Source: Phytophthora colocasiae (lineage: Eukaryota; Oomycota; Peronosporomycetes; Peronosporales; Peronosporaceae). From it: DNA of 64,000 nt. Under the pieces are notes generated by a model. That model had not been told where the DNA came from. It searched no databases and saw nothing but the letters and a program-made list of their open reading frames with translations. The stretch lies in contig JAGKQI010000102.1 in assembly GCA_018806915.1 (NCBI GenBank), forward strand, positions 1,054,001 through 1,118,000. Direction: 5' to 3'. This document shows, piece after piece, positions 21,640 through 34,370 of this stretch; positions within the stretch are counted from its first letter, which is position 1; the number at the start of each line of letters is the position of its first letter. The translations under genes and the position numbers were made by a program.

Positions 21640-23660
21640 CTGCCTTGTCAAGGCCTGTCACCGGCAACTTTCCGATAAAAGAAATCTCTCAACGAGAGTG
21701 CGCGGGTGCGCTGGCTCAACGAGCACATTCTTCAATTCTCCCCAGCGAGCCAACCGCTCCTGAGGTGTCCAGTGACCAGGCGTCTACGCCCCAGCGCCTC
21801 AGCGCTTTCCGGTCTGAGCCCTCGGCTCCTCTCACGCTCTCCGATTCGGAGTATTTCGCGGCGTTTCGCCTTCGCTACGGAGCGATGTTCAAGGCCAGCC
21901 CGACGTCAAGTGGTAGCGGTGGCTCACCCTTCGAGTACACGACAGCGTCGCCGACGCGCGACCCACGTCGCTCTCCTACAGAGGAAGGCGAGGTCGAAGT
22001 GGACTACGAGGAGTCCGAACAGGGCGATGCCCATGCGTCTCCTGCTCCTGCGAGCCCTCGGACGACCCGATCTGAGCTGCGCTCTCCACGCGATCCGCGT
22101 CGGTACTCAATTCCTCGGCAGCTGCGGCAGCCAATCCGTTCCCGGAGGGACCTTCGAGCCTCGTGCTCAACGCGTTGCGCAACGCGCCACCGCTTCCTGC
22201 TCGCGATGAGCCAGAGTCACTCAAGGGAGTCGAAGACGCGATCACCAACCCTCTGGATGAGGCACAGGAGGCTTCCTGAGCGGTGCTCCAGAGTCACGTC
22301 GACCGGTCCAACGGGACATCGTGGGGACTTCGTCGCGGCGCGACTACGGCTTCGAGCCTCGCGACCCTGCCGAGCAGGTGAAGCAGTTGATGGCGCAGCC
22401 AAACCTGCATGGTTACGCCATAGGCAATCCTCCACGTACGGTGGCTGAGACTCAGCAGCGACAGGGGCTCCATGAGCGTTTCCTGACCCCGCAGGTGTGC
22501 ACACTCGCCGAGTATCGGCAACGCTTAGATAAGCAACGGCGACGGGAGTCTGTGCCTCAGATGAGGACTTATCCACTCCTGCTCCAAACCGGAGAGACCA
22601 CCCGGGACTACATGGTCCATGTGGCCACCTGGGCCGAGGCTTCACGGAAGCTCGCGTCGTTTGACCGGCTCATGGAGAGCTGCGCCGAGGTGGACGTCCG
22701 CCTCGCCCGAGGTCTACTCTTCCAGTACGCGAAGATACGCGTGCGGCCCGGCCGCTTTCCTCGTCACACGACGGCAGTGGCTCCCGCCTCTCAGGCCACT
22801 ATCCCTGCTTCGCAGGATGCTCCTTCAGTCTCCGAGGGAGACTCGCTGGCTGTGCCAGCCACGGACCAGAGCCTGAGCTCGGCTGCTAGTCCGTCAGCTT
22901 CTCACACTAGTGGTGAGAAGCGGGTGTCGACCGAGTGGTCGACCTCGAGCCCTTCGGGCGCCCCCGATCTTCGCGATCAAAAGCGTCCACGACGTCAGGG
23001 CAGTCCTGCCTCAGGGACCCTTCAAACTCCCACGAGTTTTGGGAATGAGGATATCCACGCCACTTCACCAGATACTGGTTTTGACTACGGTGGCGACGCC
23101 GCGCCATCAGGCGCTCCACGTGGTAGTGGGGAGTCCCCTGCTCATCGAGCAACGGCGGAGGAGGCCGATTCGCTGCGGAACGCCGTACTCGATGAGTGTG
23201 ACGAGCGCTATTTGTCGCATCGCGCCTGGTACCAACTCGATCACTCGATCGGTACTCTCCGGAGTCAGACTCAGTCCCTTCAAGGGAACGTCGAGAGTGT
23301 TTGGCATTCGCATGCCCGTCTCGCTCATGACATGGAGGAGATTGAAAGCCGGATGGCTTTTGGCTCGAAGGTCCTCAGTCCCTGACTGCTCGCCTGCACC
23401 AGCAGGAGCTTCAGCTCGCTGAGTTGCGAGGTCAGGTGACGTTGCTGCTGCAGATGACGCAGCCTGGGCACGTGTCGTCGGTGCCAGCGCCTCCGCGCTC
23501 ACCCCGCGGGGTCCCGATATGGCTTAAGCAAGCCGACGTAGAACACCGGGTGTGTTCGCATCCGCTTTGGCAAGTCAAGCGTGTATGCCAGGCCCTTCTT
23601 GGCCACGACCGTAAATGGTCCGATGAAACGCGGACGCAATTTCGTCTTAAAGACATTTGA
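21640..23660 (+). other. Gypsy2 antisense reading frame opposite the 3' end of pol
   Basis: The counterpart of the Gypsy1 antisense frame, here on the plus strand. Part a is open to a TGA near 22279 apart from one lost C near 22130. Part b reads from about 22283 past 23340 as more than 350 residues without a stop (DPAEQVKQLMAQPN, YRQRLDKQRRRES, then a coiled coil), and crosses the antisense chromodomain at 23152-22907. An extra TT near 23358 shifts the coiled coil. Agreement with Gypsy1 only shows common descent, because the two copies are too similar to test selection. Confidence 0.4.
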
Positions 23661-26600
23661 CACTGCATGTGTAGGTAGGTTCTTAGCGTTTAATAAAACC
23701 TGGTCACCGACCTTAAATTCCCATACATTGCTTCTACCTTTTGTATCCGCTTGTTCCTTCTGAACGTCTTGGCTTTCAGCCATCGCGTCACGTACACGGC
23801 GTAATACGCTCAATCTCACCGAGAGGAAGTCATCGACTTGTTTACGCACAGCAGAAGGGCTGATATCAGCAAGCTCGGAGTCGAGCGACGGCACAGCCTC
23901 TCCCCCACCAAGCCCAAGGCTACCGCGTGGCGGAGTGAGCGGAACGCGCGGGTGCGCAAGGCCGTTCACGTAGAACGGGGTGAAGCCTGTCGAGGCATGC
24001 ACCGCATTGTTCATGGAGAACTCAACGAGAGGGAGCATAGCGCTCCAACGCTTCGGCGTTTCAGCGCATACGCTGCGGAGGATGTCCTCCAGAACGCGGT
24101 TCACGCGTTCGGTCTGACCGTCGGTCTGCGGATGGTCCGCCGTGGACATGTCCAGTCGAGTGCCCAGCACCTTGAAGACGGACGTCCAGAAGTGACCCGT
24201 GAAACGGGGATCTCGATCCGAGACAATGGTCTCAGGCAGCCCATGCTGGCGGAAGACCCGATCGATGAAGATCGTCGCTGTACCAGCACCATCGACGGTG
24301 TCCGGCACAGCCGCTAGATGAGCCATCTTGCTCAGACGGTCAACAAAGACCACCACGCCCGTGTTGCCTGCCGAGTCCTTCGGCAGGCCAAACACAAAGT
24401 CCATACTTATGGACTGCCAACACCCAGAGGGTACAGGTAAGCTCGCCAAAGGCGCAGCCGCATGCGGCGAGGGTTTAACCCGCTGACACGTCTCGCACGT
24501 GCGCACATATGTGCTGACCCACTTGTACATCTTCGGCCACCAGTACATGGAGCTCACCGAGCCGTACGTCTTCTCGCGACCGAGGTGGCCGCCTGTGGGT
24601 GTGTCGTGAGCCTCATAGAGGATACGGTACTTCAGATCCTCATCGTGAGGAACTACCACTCGTGGTGGGTCATCCTGACCCGTGCTGTAGTACAGCAGAC
24701 CGCCTTCCAGGCTGTAGCGTTGGAGTCTCGCCTTTAGGCGTCGTGACAGAGTCACCTTTGAGTCTTTAAACTCATCGCTCCCCAGAGCTTGGAGCAACGC
24801 GACACAAGAGTCGTCCTGAGCGTACGCTGCTCGAACCATGTCCGTCACGGACGACGTCACCGAGGTGACATGAGATAACTCATAGTCCGGGCGACGTGAT
24901 AACGCGTCAGCGAGGACGTTCTGCCTGCCAGGCTTGTACTTCACCTCGAAGTTATACTCCGCAAAGAAGGAGAGCCATCGGGCCATCCTCTGCGAGAGGT
25001 GAGGCGACTGCGTCGCTGTGCGTAGTGACGCATGATCCGTGTAGATCACAAACGGCTTGGAGCCGAGCAGGTGAACCCTGAATTTGACGAGAGCGTACTT
25101 CATCGCAAGTAGCTCCTTGTCATGAACTGGAAAGTTCTTCTCAGCAGCCTTGAGCTATCGCGACTCAAACGCAATGACGCGTTCGCGCCCTTCGGCGTCC
25201 GCTTGTAGCAAAGCACTGCCGATGGCAAAGTCCGAGGCGTCACAGACGACAATAAACGGACGAGCGGGGTCTGGCAGCGCCAGTATCGGTGCCTGAAGCA
25301 GGCTATCCTTGATACAAGTGAACGCATTCTCGTGCTCGGCACGCCATACCCACTCGGCATCCTTCTTAAGGAGATCCGTCAGTGGCCGAGCCAACTCAGC
25401 GTAGTTCTCGCTGTACTTGTGCAAGTAGTTGGCCAAACCCAGCCACTTACGCAAGGGAACCGGCCAATCCACAATGGCCTTGACCTTTGCTGGATCAGCA
25501 CGAAGGCCATGCTTCCCAATGAAGCACCCTAGGAAGGGGATTTCTTCCGCGCCAAAGACGCACTTGTCTGCGTTGGCGTACAGCTTGTTCGTGCGCATGC
25601 ACTCGAGCACAGCTCTCACGTGTTCCACGTGCACCTCAACGTCAGTCTTGCCGTGTTCGGCCTGACTGTGGACGAACACGTCGTCAAAGTACGTTTGTGC
25701 GAATGCCCGTAGGGGCCTGAACAGCTGCGTCACTAGACGATTGAACGTTGCGGGCGCGTTCGAGAGCCCTTGGGGCATGACGAGCCACTCCCAGAGCATA
25801 CCGCTCGGGGTGCTCACCGCTGTAAGCGGAATATCACTGGCTCGCATGAGCAGCTGATAGTACCCATCGACTAAGTCGAGTGCACTGTACATGGTGCAAC
25901 CCACCATGTTGTTCTGAAAGAACATCCTTCCTAGGAATCGGCGTCTGCGCCGGAATCGTGGCAGTGTTGAGCTTGTTAAAGCGTGAACGATACGCCACTT
26001 GCCATTCGGCTTTCTGACACAGAACGTTGGCGCGGAATGCGGAGACTTGCTCTCGCGCACGAGACCCGCCGCGTGCTTCGCACGGAAGAAGGCGTCAATG
26101 ACGTCGCATTGCTCTTTAGGAAGAGGCCACTGTCGGGTCACGCAGTACTTAGTTCCGGGAACTAAGTCGATCTCATGACGAACGCCTCGGTCGGGAGGCA
26201 GGCCACTCGGTGGTTCCTTCGAGACAACGTCTCCATATTCCTTCAGCAAGGAGTGGAAGGGATCCGAGGATTCTTGAGGATCTCCGATCCACTCCTGGCG
26301 TTCAACGCCTTCTTGACTTCGGCCAAGACGGACTCGTCAACGAGGGACGACGAGTTTAACTCCTCCTCAGGTCGAACGATGACCACCTCGGCGAGTTCGC
26401 CAGCCTTCAAGGCATCGCCAAAGTCGGCGAAGGACATCTCTTCTAGCTCAAGGAGCTTGTCAACACTTGGCAAGTCGTCCAGCAGGACACTGCCTTCGGC
26501 ACTACCGCCCACTCCATCAACCAGAGTGTATAGCTGCCCACAGCCCTCCGGTGCGTCGGCACTTGACGTCACGGATGACTCAGACGCAGAGCGTCTCGCC

Positions 26601-27502
26601 CGAAGGGCCTTACGACGTCTTCGCCTAGCCGAAGATCGTCTACTCGACGGAGTACGTACCGTCGCACAAGTTTCGGCCTCTCTCGGCCCAGTGTCAGGGA
26701 CACTCAGCGATCCACTCGGTCGACGACCGATGCCGCTCAGCGGAGTACGTGCCGCTGCACAATCAATGACCGTAACAGGTCCAGTGTCAGAGACACTCAG
26801 CGATCGACTTGGTCCACGACCAGTATCACTCGACGGAGTACGTGCCGCCCCACAGTTCACGGCCTGGTAAGGCCCGATGCCATCGGCATCCAGTGACAGT
26901 CCATGACCGGCGTCACTCGGGTTACGTGAGCTTTGCCCACACGTTGACTCACTGCCAACCAGCGCTATGCGCTCAACAGGGCTGCGATCCTCGCACTCGG
27001 TGCTGTCCACTAACTCGGACACACCGACTTCCAGCATCATTGCCGACTCGGCTCGATGCTCGCGCCAATAGCGCTTCTGCTTCCTAGCAGAGGTGGGTTC
27101 ATGACTCGCCAAAGCTCCACTAGGAGAGAAGTGCGTAGCACCTAAGGTCTTCGACCTCCAGTCGATCCATGGCTCGTGGCGCTCCAGCCACGCCATACCA
27201 AGGATGAGGTCGTACCTCGAATCCAGGTCCAAGACCAAGCAGCGTTCCACGCTGTCGAAGTCCAGGAACTTCAGCCGTAGGTCCATCGGGACCTTGGCTG
27301 CCGTGACACGGACGCCCGTCGCTAGACGGACAGTGACGGTGTCACCTCTTCGCGCTCGAAGCGCCTCAGCATATTGCTGACTACCCTCAACGGTGGAGCG
27401 TCTGACGTAGTTGCCAGACGCTCCTGAATCGATCAACACGATCCACGGCTTCTCGAAGCCCTTCACGTCCACATGGACGACCAGCAAGCCCTGCTTGCTC
27501 AC
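22907..27502 (-). pseudogene. Gypsy2 pol: protease, RT, RNase H, integrase, chromodomain (frameshifted)
   Basis: Protease and linker: 27502-26243 with LIDSGASGNYV. A lost C near 26264 shifts into the RT at 26249-25155, which keeps TYFDDVFVHS but has two compensating T indels near 25979 and 25918 and lacks four residues (NQKD) near 25455. The RT frame ends at the same TAG as Gypsy1 (25157-25155). RNase H and integrase are intact at 25103-23499 (DALSRRPDYE, CETCQRVK, SMDFVFGLP, VSDRDPRFTG, TERVNRVLED). The chromodomain is at 23152-22907 (HYHVERLMARRR, YLVKWRGYPHS). The stop between integrase and chromodomain (TGA after RDPAG) is shared by both copies. Confidence 0.93.
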
Positions 27503-28567
27503 GTTCCGTGTTCAAGAGCACGGAGCTCTTCGGGGCTGAGCCCCAGTGCCTCTCACGCACTGCAGAACTCAGTTCTTCCCCAGTAGACCGCCCCGCGTCT
27601 ACTGGGAGCCGTCGTTTCTGGGCAGAGCCCAAAGCGGGACCCGCGACAGGGTTGCGGCCATTCTGGCCGGCGCGCTCTTTGCGCAGAGGGCAGTTGGGCC
27701 TCAGGTGTGTGGGACTACCACACGTGTAGCACCGACGAGTGCTCATACGCTGCACCGCAGCTCGTAGCTCGGCTACTTCATCTTCAGCATAGCTGAGGTC
27801 CATGGGTTCGGGTCCCCGGACCCTGTGCTATTAGCACCGACCCTCGACAACTTAAAGTTGTGTTCAGCATTCAATGCCACGCTAACAGCGTCCTCGAAGG
27901 TGCGAGGATTCTGACGGAATGCCTCCGTCCTGGCCACGCCAGCTCTCAGACCTTCCATGAAGATAGTCACAGTGACCACCTCAGGTAGAGGATCGGCAGC
28001 CATGCCGGCAATGAGCGTGCGCAGCTCTTGGACATAGTCCACCAGGTCCTTCTTGCCCTGTCGGCAAGCGAGGAAGCGTGACCGCACGCGATACGCCTGG
28101 TTAGGTGGAGCAAATACTTGCGTAAGTTTGGCCTTAAGCTCACCCCAAGTGGGGAAGGCCATTTCTACCGACGTCCCAGACGTCAAGGCCCATTCTCGTG
28201 CTCGACCTTCGAGCTTAGAGATGGCGAACGCCACGCGTTGGCCTTCCAACTGGAGCATAGCGGCCCCCATGGCCATCTCGACCTCTCGGGTCCACAATAG
28301 GAGGTTCTCTCCTTCGTGCCCGTGAAAGGTCTTCACGCTGAGCGTGACGGGCTTAGCTCTCGGAGCGGGATTAACTCCTTTTACATTCCGCTGAATGTGC
28401 TCAACGAGAGCGTTCTCGTACGAGGCAAATGCCTCCAGGCGCGCGTTGACGGCCTCCGGCCCTTGAGACGCAAGGTGCGCCATACCTTCAGGGCCCAGCA
28501 AGGACGTAAGCTTGTTAAGCGTGTCCCGCTGACTCGGAGTCAAGTGAGCGTATGCTTCTGGCTCCAT
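27387..28567 (-). pseudogene. Gypsy2 gag (frameshifted)
   Basis: ATG 28567 ([10 protein letters not shown]) opens the gag frame, which is whole through the capsid-like part to about 27812, where one G of a GGGGG run is missing relative to Gypsy1. The last part, in the shifted frame (27803-27387), keeps the zinc knuckle CYTCGSPTHLRPNC and the link to protease. A 2-bp loss near 27500 then separates gag from pol. Comparison with Gypsy1 shows that each copy is better preserved in different places. Confidence 0.92.
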
Positions 28568-28624
28568 TCTCACAGAGAAACAGTCTTCAACTCAGGAGTT
28601 GGATTGACTACAAGTGCTACCAGA

Positions 28625-29036
28625 TGCAGCGGGGCTGCGTAGGTGTGCACGGCACAGAGGAAGTTGGGTTGACTCGTAGAGTCCTGCTTGCAAGGCACTA
28701 GCCTTCGGTTCTATACAAGAACCAAGTAGTCCACTAAATACGGGACTCTCACAATCAGTGTCCCTATAATAAAGGAACTAACACTAATTATGTAAAATGC
28801 AAACTGATTTTTATTTATTTTATTGCCCTAATCCTGAATGTAACGGATTTAGTATCTAACATACTAAATCCTAATCAAATGTAATGTGTGGCTCTGAGCT
28901 AACAGCCAGCAACTGGCTACATGTGTGACGTGTGAGAAACACTATGTGTTGTACACGGATCTGTGACTTGTGACCTGGATGGTGTATACCACACCTATTG
29001 TAGCCAAGGCGCGCAGCGCCGTGTAACCCCGTTACA
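28625..29036 (-). repeat. Gypsy2 5' LTR
   Basis: 412 bp in reverse orientation, identical by eye to 21178-21589. It abuts the TSD copy at 29037-29041. Confidence 0.93.
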
Positions 29037-29041
29037 TCTAA
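29037..29041. repeat. TSD of Gypsy2 (right copy)
   Basis: TCTAA, repeated at 21173-21177. Joining the two sides across Gypsy2 keeps the gag frame. Confidence 0.9.
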
Positions 29042-29698
29042 GCTCGAAGGTCGAGCACGAGAATGGGCCTTGACGTCTGGGACGTCGGTAGAAATGGCCT
29101 TCCCCACTTGGGGTGAGCTTAAGGCCAAACTTACGCAAGTATTTGCTCCACCTAACCAGGCGTATCGCGTGCGGTCACGCTTCCTCGCTTGCCGACAGGG
29201 CAAGAAGGACCTGGTGGACTATGTCCAAGAGCTGCGCACGCTCATTGCCGGCATGGCTGCCGATCCTCTACCTGAGGTGGTCACTGTGACTATCTTCATG
29301 GAAGGTCTAAGAGCTGGCGTGGCCAGGACGGAGGCATTCCGTCAGAATCCTCGCACCTTCGAGGACGCTGTTAGCGTGGCATTGAATGCTGAACACAACT
29401 TTAAGTTGTCGAGGGTCGGTGCTAATAGCACAGGGTCCGGGGGACCCGAACCCATGGACCTCAGCTATGCTGAAGATGAAGTAGCCGAGCTACGAGCTGC
29501 GGTGCAGCGTATGAGCACTCGTCGGTAATACACATGTGGTAGTCCCACACACCTGAGGCCCAACTGCCCTCTGCGCAAAGAGCGCGCCGGCCAGAATGGC
29601 CGCAACCCTGTCGCGGGTCCCGCTTTGGGCTCTGCCCAGGGAAACGACGGCTCCCAGTAGACGCGGGGCGGTCTACTGGGGAAGAACTGAGTTCTGCA

Positions 29699-32600
29699 GT
29701 GCGTGAGAGGCACTGGGGCTCAGCCCCGAAGAGCTCCGTGCTCTTGAACACGGAACGTGTGAGCAAGCAGGGCTTGCTGGTCGTCCATGTGGACGTGAAG
29801 GGCTTCGAGAAGCCGTGGATCGTGTTGATCGATTCAGGAGCGTCTGGCAACTACGTCAGACGCTCCACCGTTGAGGGTAGTCAGCAATATGCTGAGGCGC
29901 TTCGAGCGCGAAAAGGTGACACCGTCACTGTCCGTCTAGCGACGGGCGTCCGTGTCACGGCAGCCAAGGTCCCCATGGACCTACGGCTGAAGTTCCTGGA
30001 CTTCGACAGCGTGGAACGCTGCTTGGTCTTGGATCTGGATTCGAGGTACGACCTCATCCTTGGTATGGCGTGGCTGGAGCGCCACGAGCCATGGATCGAC
30101 TGGAGGTCGAAGACCTTAGGTGCTACGCACTTCTCTCCTAGTGGAGCTTTGGCGAGTTATGAACCCACCTCTGCTAGGAAGCAGAAGCGCTATTGGCGCG
30201 AGCATCGAGCCGAGTCGGCAATGATGCTGGAAGTCGGTGTGTCCGAGTTAGTGGACAGCACCGAGTGCGAGGATCGCAGCCCTGTTGAGCGCATAGCGCT
30301 GGTTGGCAGTGAGTCAACGTGTGGGCAAAGCTCACGTAACCCGAGTGACGCCGGTCATGGACCGTCACTGGATGCCGATGGCATCGGGCCTTACCAGGCC
30401 GTGAACTGTGGGGCGGCACGTACTCCGTCGAGTGATACTGGTCGTGGACCAAGTCGATCGCTGAGTGTCTCTGACACTGGACCTGTTACGGTCATTGATT
30501 GTGCAGCGGCACGTACTCCGCTGAGCGGCATCGGTCGTCGACCGAGTGGATCGCTGAGTGTCCCTGACACTGGGCCGAGAGAGGCCGAAACTTGTGCGAC
30601 GGTACGTACTCCGTCGAGTAGACGATCTTCGGCTAGGCGAAGACGTCGTAAGGCCCTTCGGGCGAGACGCTCTGCGTCTGAGTCATCCGTGACGTCAAGT
30701 GCCGACGCACCGGAGGGCTGTGGGCAGCTATACACTCTGGTTGATGGAGTGGGCGGTAGTGCCGAAGGCAGTGTCCTGCTGGACGACTTGCCAAGTGTTG
30801 ACAAGCTCCTTGAGCTAGAAGAGATGTCCTTCGCCGACTTTGGCGATGCCTTGAAGGCTGGCGAACTCGCCGAGGTGGTCATCGTTCGACCTGAGGAGGA
30901 GTTAAACTCGTCGTCCCTCGTTGACGAGTCCGTCTTGGCCGAAGTCAAGAAGGCGTTGAACGCCAGGAGTGGATCGGAGATCCTCAAGAATCCCTCGGAT
31001 CCCTTCCACTCCTTGCTGAAGGAATATGGAGACGTTGTCTCGAAGGAACCACCGAGTGGCCTGCCTCCCGACCGAGGCGTTCGTCATGAGATCGACTTAG
31101 TTCCCGGAACTAAGTACTGCGTGACCCGACAGTGGCCTCTTCCTAAAGAGCAATGCGACGTCATTGACGCCTTCTTCCGTGCGAAGCACGCGGCGGGTCT
31201 CGTGCGCGAGAGCAAGTCTCCGCATTCCGCGCCAACGTTCTGTGTCAGAAAGCCGAATGGCAAGTGGCGTATCGTTCACGCTTTTAACAAGCTCAACACT
31301 GCCACGATTCCGGCGCAGACGCCGATTCCTAGGAAGGATGTTCTTCAGAACAACATGGTGGGTTGCACCATGTACAGTGCACTCGACTTAGTCGATGGGT
31401 ACTATCAGCTGCTCATGCGAGCCAGTGATATTCCGCTTACAGCGGTGAGCACCCCGAGCGGTATGCTCTGGGAGTGGCTCGTCATGCCCCAAGGGCTCTC
31501 GAACGCGCCCGCAACGTTCAATCGTCTAGTGACGCAGCTGTTCCAGGCCCCTACGGGCATTCGCACAAACGTACTTTGACGACGTGTTCGTCCACAGTCA
31601 GGCCGAACACGGCAAGACTGACGTTGAGGTGCACGTGGAACACGTGAGAGCTGTGCTCGAGTGCATGCGCACGAACAAGCTGTACGCCAACGCAGACAAG
31701 TGCGTCTTTGGCGCGGAAGAAATCCCCTTCCTAGGGTGCTTCATTGGGAAGCATGGCCTTCGTGCTGATCCAGCAAAGGTCAAGGCCATTGTGGATTGGC
31801 CGGTTCCGAACCAGAAGGACTTGCGTAAGTGGCTGGGTTTGGCCAACTACTTGCACAAGTACAGCGAGAACTACGCTGAGTTGGCTCGGCCACTGACGGA
31901 TCTCCTTAAGAAGGATGCCGAGTGGGTATGGCGTGCCGAGCACGAGAATGCGTTCACTTGTATCAAGGATAGCCTGCTTCAGGCACCGATACTGGCGCTG
32001 CCAGACCCCGCTCGTCCGTTTATTGTCGTCTGTGACGCCTCGGACTTTGCCATCGGCAGTGCTTTGCTACAAGCGGACGCCGAAGGGCGCGAACGCGTCA
32101 TTGCGTTTGAGTCGCGATAGCTCAAGGCTGCTGAGAAGAACTATCCAGTTCATGACAAGGAGCTACTTGCGATGAAGTACGCTCTCGTCAAATTCAGGGT
32201 TCACCTGCTCGGCTCCAAGCCGTTTGTGATCTACACGGATCATGCGTCACTACGCACAGCGACGCAGTCGCCTCACCTCTCGCAGAGGATCGCCCGATGG
32301 CTCTCCTTCTTTGCGGAGTATAACTTCGAGGTGAAGTACAAGCCTGGCAGGCAGAACGTCCTCGCTGACGCGTTATCACGTCGCCCGGACTATGAGTTAT
32401 CTCATGTCACCTCGGTGACGTCGTCCGTGACGGACATGGTTCGAGCAGCGTACGCTCAGGACGACTCTTGTGTCGCGTTGCTCCAAGCTCTGGGGAGCGA
32501 TGAGTTTAAAGACTCAAAGGTGACTCTGTCACGACGCCTAAAGGCGAGACTCCAACGCTACAGCCTGGAAGGCGGTCTGCTGTACTACAGCACGGGTCAG

Positions 32601-34370
32601 GATGACCCACCACGAGTGGTAGTTCCTCACGATGAGGATCTGAAGTACCGTATCCTCTATGAGGCTCACGACACACCCACAGGCGGCCACCTCGGTCGCG
32701 AGAAGACGTACGGCTCGGTGAGTTCCATGTACTGGTGGCCGAAGATGTACAAGTGGGTCAGCACATATGTGCGCACGTGCGAGACGTGTCAGCGGGTTAA
32801 ACCCTCGCCGCATGCGGCTGCGCCTTTGGCGAGCTTACCTGTACCCTCTGGGTGTTGGCAGTCCATAAGTATGGACTTTGTGTTTGGCCTGCCGAAGGAC
32901 TCGGCAGGCAACACGGGCGTGGTGGTCTTTGTTGACCGTCTGAGCAAGATGGCTCATCTAGCGGCTGTGCCGGACACCGTCGATGGTGCTGGTACAGCGA
33001 CGATCTTCATCGATCGGGTCTTCCGCCAGCATGGGCTGCCTGAGACCATTGTCTCGGATCGAGATCCCCGTTTCACGGGTCACTTCTGGACGTCCGTCTT
33101 CAAGGTGCTGGGCACTCGACTGGACATGTCCACGGCGGACCATCCGCAGACCGACGGTCAGACCGAACGCGTGAACCGCGTTCTGGAGGACATCCTCCGC
33201 AGCGTATGCGCTGAAACGCCGAAGCGTTGGAGCGCTATGCTCCCTCTCGTTGAGTTCTCCATGAACAATGCGGTGCATGCCTCGACAGGCTTCACCCCGT
33301 TCTACGTGAACGGCCTTGCGCACCCGCGCGTTCCGCTCACTCCGCCACGCGGTAGCCTTGGGCTTGGTGGGGGAGAGGCTGTGCCGTCGCTCGACTCGAG
33401 CTTGCTGATATCAGCCCTTCTGCTGTGCGTAAACAAGTCGATGACTTCCTCTCGGTGAGATTGAGCGTATTACGCCGTGTACGTGACGCGATGGCTGAAA
33501 GCCAAGACGTTCAGAAGGAACAAGCGGATACAAAAGGTAGAAGCAATGTATGGGAATTTAAGGTCGGTGACCAGGTTTTATTAAACGCTAAGAACCTACC
33601 TACACATGCAGTGTCAAATGTCTTTAAGACGAAATTGCGTCCGCGTTTCATCGGACCATTTACGGTCGTGGCCAAGAAGGGCCTGGCATACACGCTTGAC
33701 TTGCCAAAGCGGATGCGAACACACCCGGTGTTCTACGTCGGCTTGCTTAAGCCATATCGGGACCCCGCGGGGTGAGCGCGGAGGCGCTGGCACCGACGAC
33801 ACGTGCCCAGGCTGCGTCATCTGCAGCAGCAACGTCACCTGACCTCGCAACTCAGCGAGCTGAAGCTCCTGCTGGTGCAGGCGAGCAGTCAGGGACTGAG
33901 GACCTTCGAGCCAAGCCATCCGGCTTTCAATCTCCTCCATGTCATGAGCGAGACGGGCATGCGAATGCCAAACACTCTCGACGTTCCCTTGAAGGGACTG
34001 AGTCTGACTCCGGAGAGTACCGATCGAGTGATCGAGTTGGTACCAGGCGCGATGCGACAAATAGCGCTCGTCACACTCATCGAGTACGGCGTTCCGCAGC
34101 GAATCGGCCTCCTCCGCCGTTGCTCGATGAGCAGGGGACTCCCACTACCACGTGGAGCGCCTGATGGCGCGGCGTCGCCACCGTAGTCAAAACCAGTATC
34201 TGGTGAAGTGGCGTGGATATCCTCATTCCCAAAACTCGTGGGAGTTTGAAGGGTCCCTGAGGCAGGACTGCCCTGACGTCGTGGACGCTTTTGATCGCGA
34301 AGATCAGGGGGCGCCCGAAGGGCTCGAGGTCGACCACTCGGTCGACACCCGCTTCTCACCACTAGTGTGA
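29699..34370 (+). pseudogene. Gypsy1 pol: protease, RT, RNase H, integrase, chromodomain (frameshifted)
   Basis: Protease: VLIDSGASGNYV near 29830. Reverse transcriptase: to about 31545, where an extra C shifts the frame so that the catalytic YFDD and the rest (31584-32120) are out of frame. An in-frame TAG at 32118-32120 interrupts the RNase H region (AFESR*LKAAEKNYPVHDKE). RNase H and integrase: 32172-33458 with CETCQRVK, MDFVFGLPKD, VSDRDPRFTG and DGQTERVNRVLED. A lost C near 33396 moves the integrase end to 33425-33775. Chromodomain: 34152-34370 (QYLVKWRGYPHSQNSWEFEG), a histone-mark reader that can target integration. At least four indels separate this copy from a usable pol. Confidence 0.93.

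Larger units (their letters stand above)
21178..29036 (-). mobile_element. Gypsy2, same chromovirus family, inserted inverted in Gypsy1 gag
   Basis: 7859 bp with 412-bp LTRs at both ends (21178-21589 and 28625-29036), flanked by the TSD TCTAA. Gene order on the minus strand is gag, protease, RT, RNase H, integrase, chromodomain, with an antisense frame near the 3' LTR. The LTRs are identical to each other by eye and differ from the Gypsy1 LTRs at one base. The element must be younger than Gypsy1. Confidence 0.95.
20825..29528 (+). pseudogene. Gypsy1 gag, split by Gypsy2 and ended by a nonsense codon
   Basis: The first exon-like part, 20825-21177 ([20 protein letters not shown], then [20 protein letters not shown]), matches the retrotransposon gag N-terminus. 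It resumes after the Gypsy2 insertion at 29042 ([38 protein letters not shown]), which is the capsid-like helical region. It stops at TAA 29526-29528, exactly where Gypsy2 has the first Cys of the zinc knuckle (CYTCGSPTHLRPNC). Gag would package the RNA; this copy would lose its knuckle even without the insertion. Confidence 0.92.
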
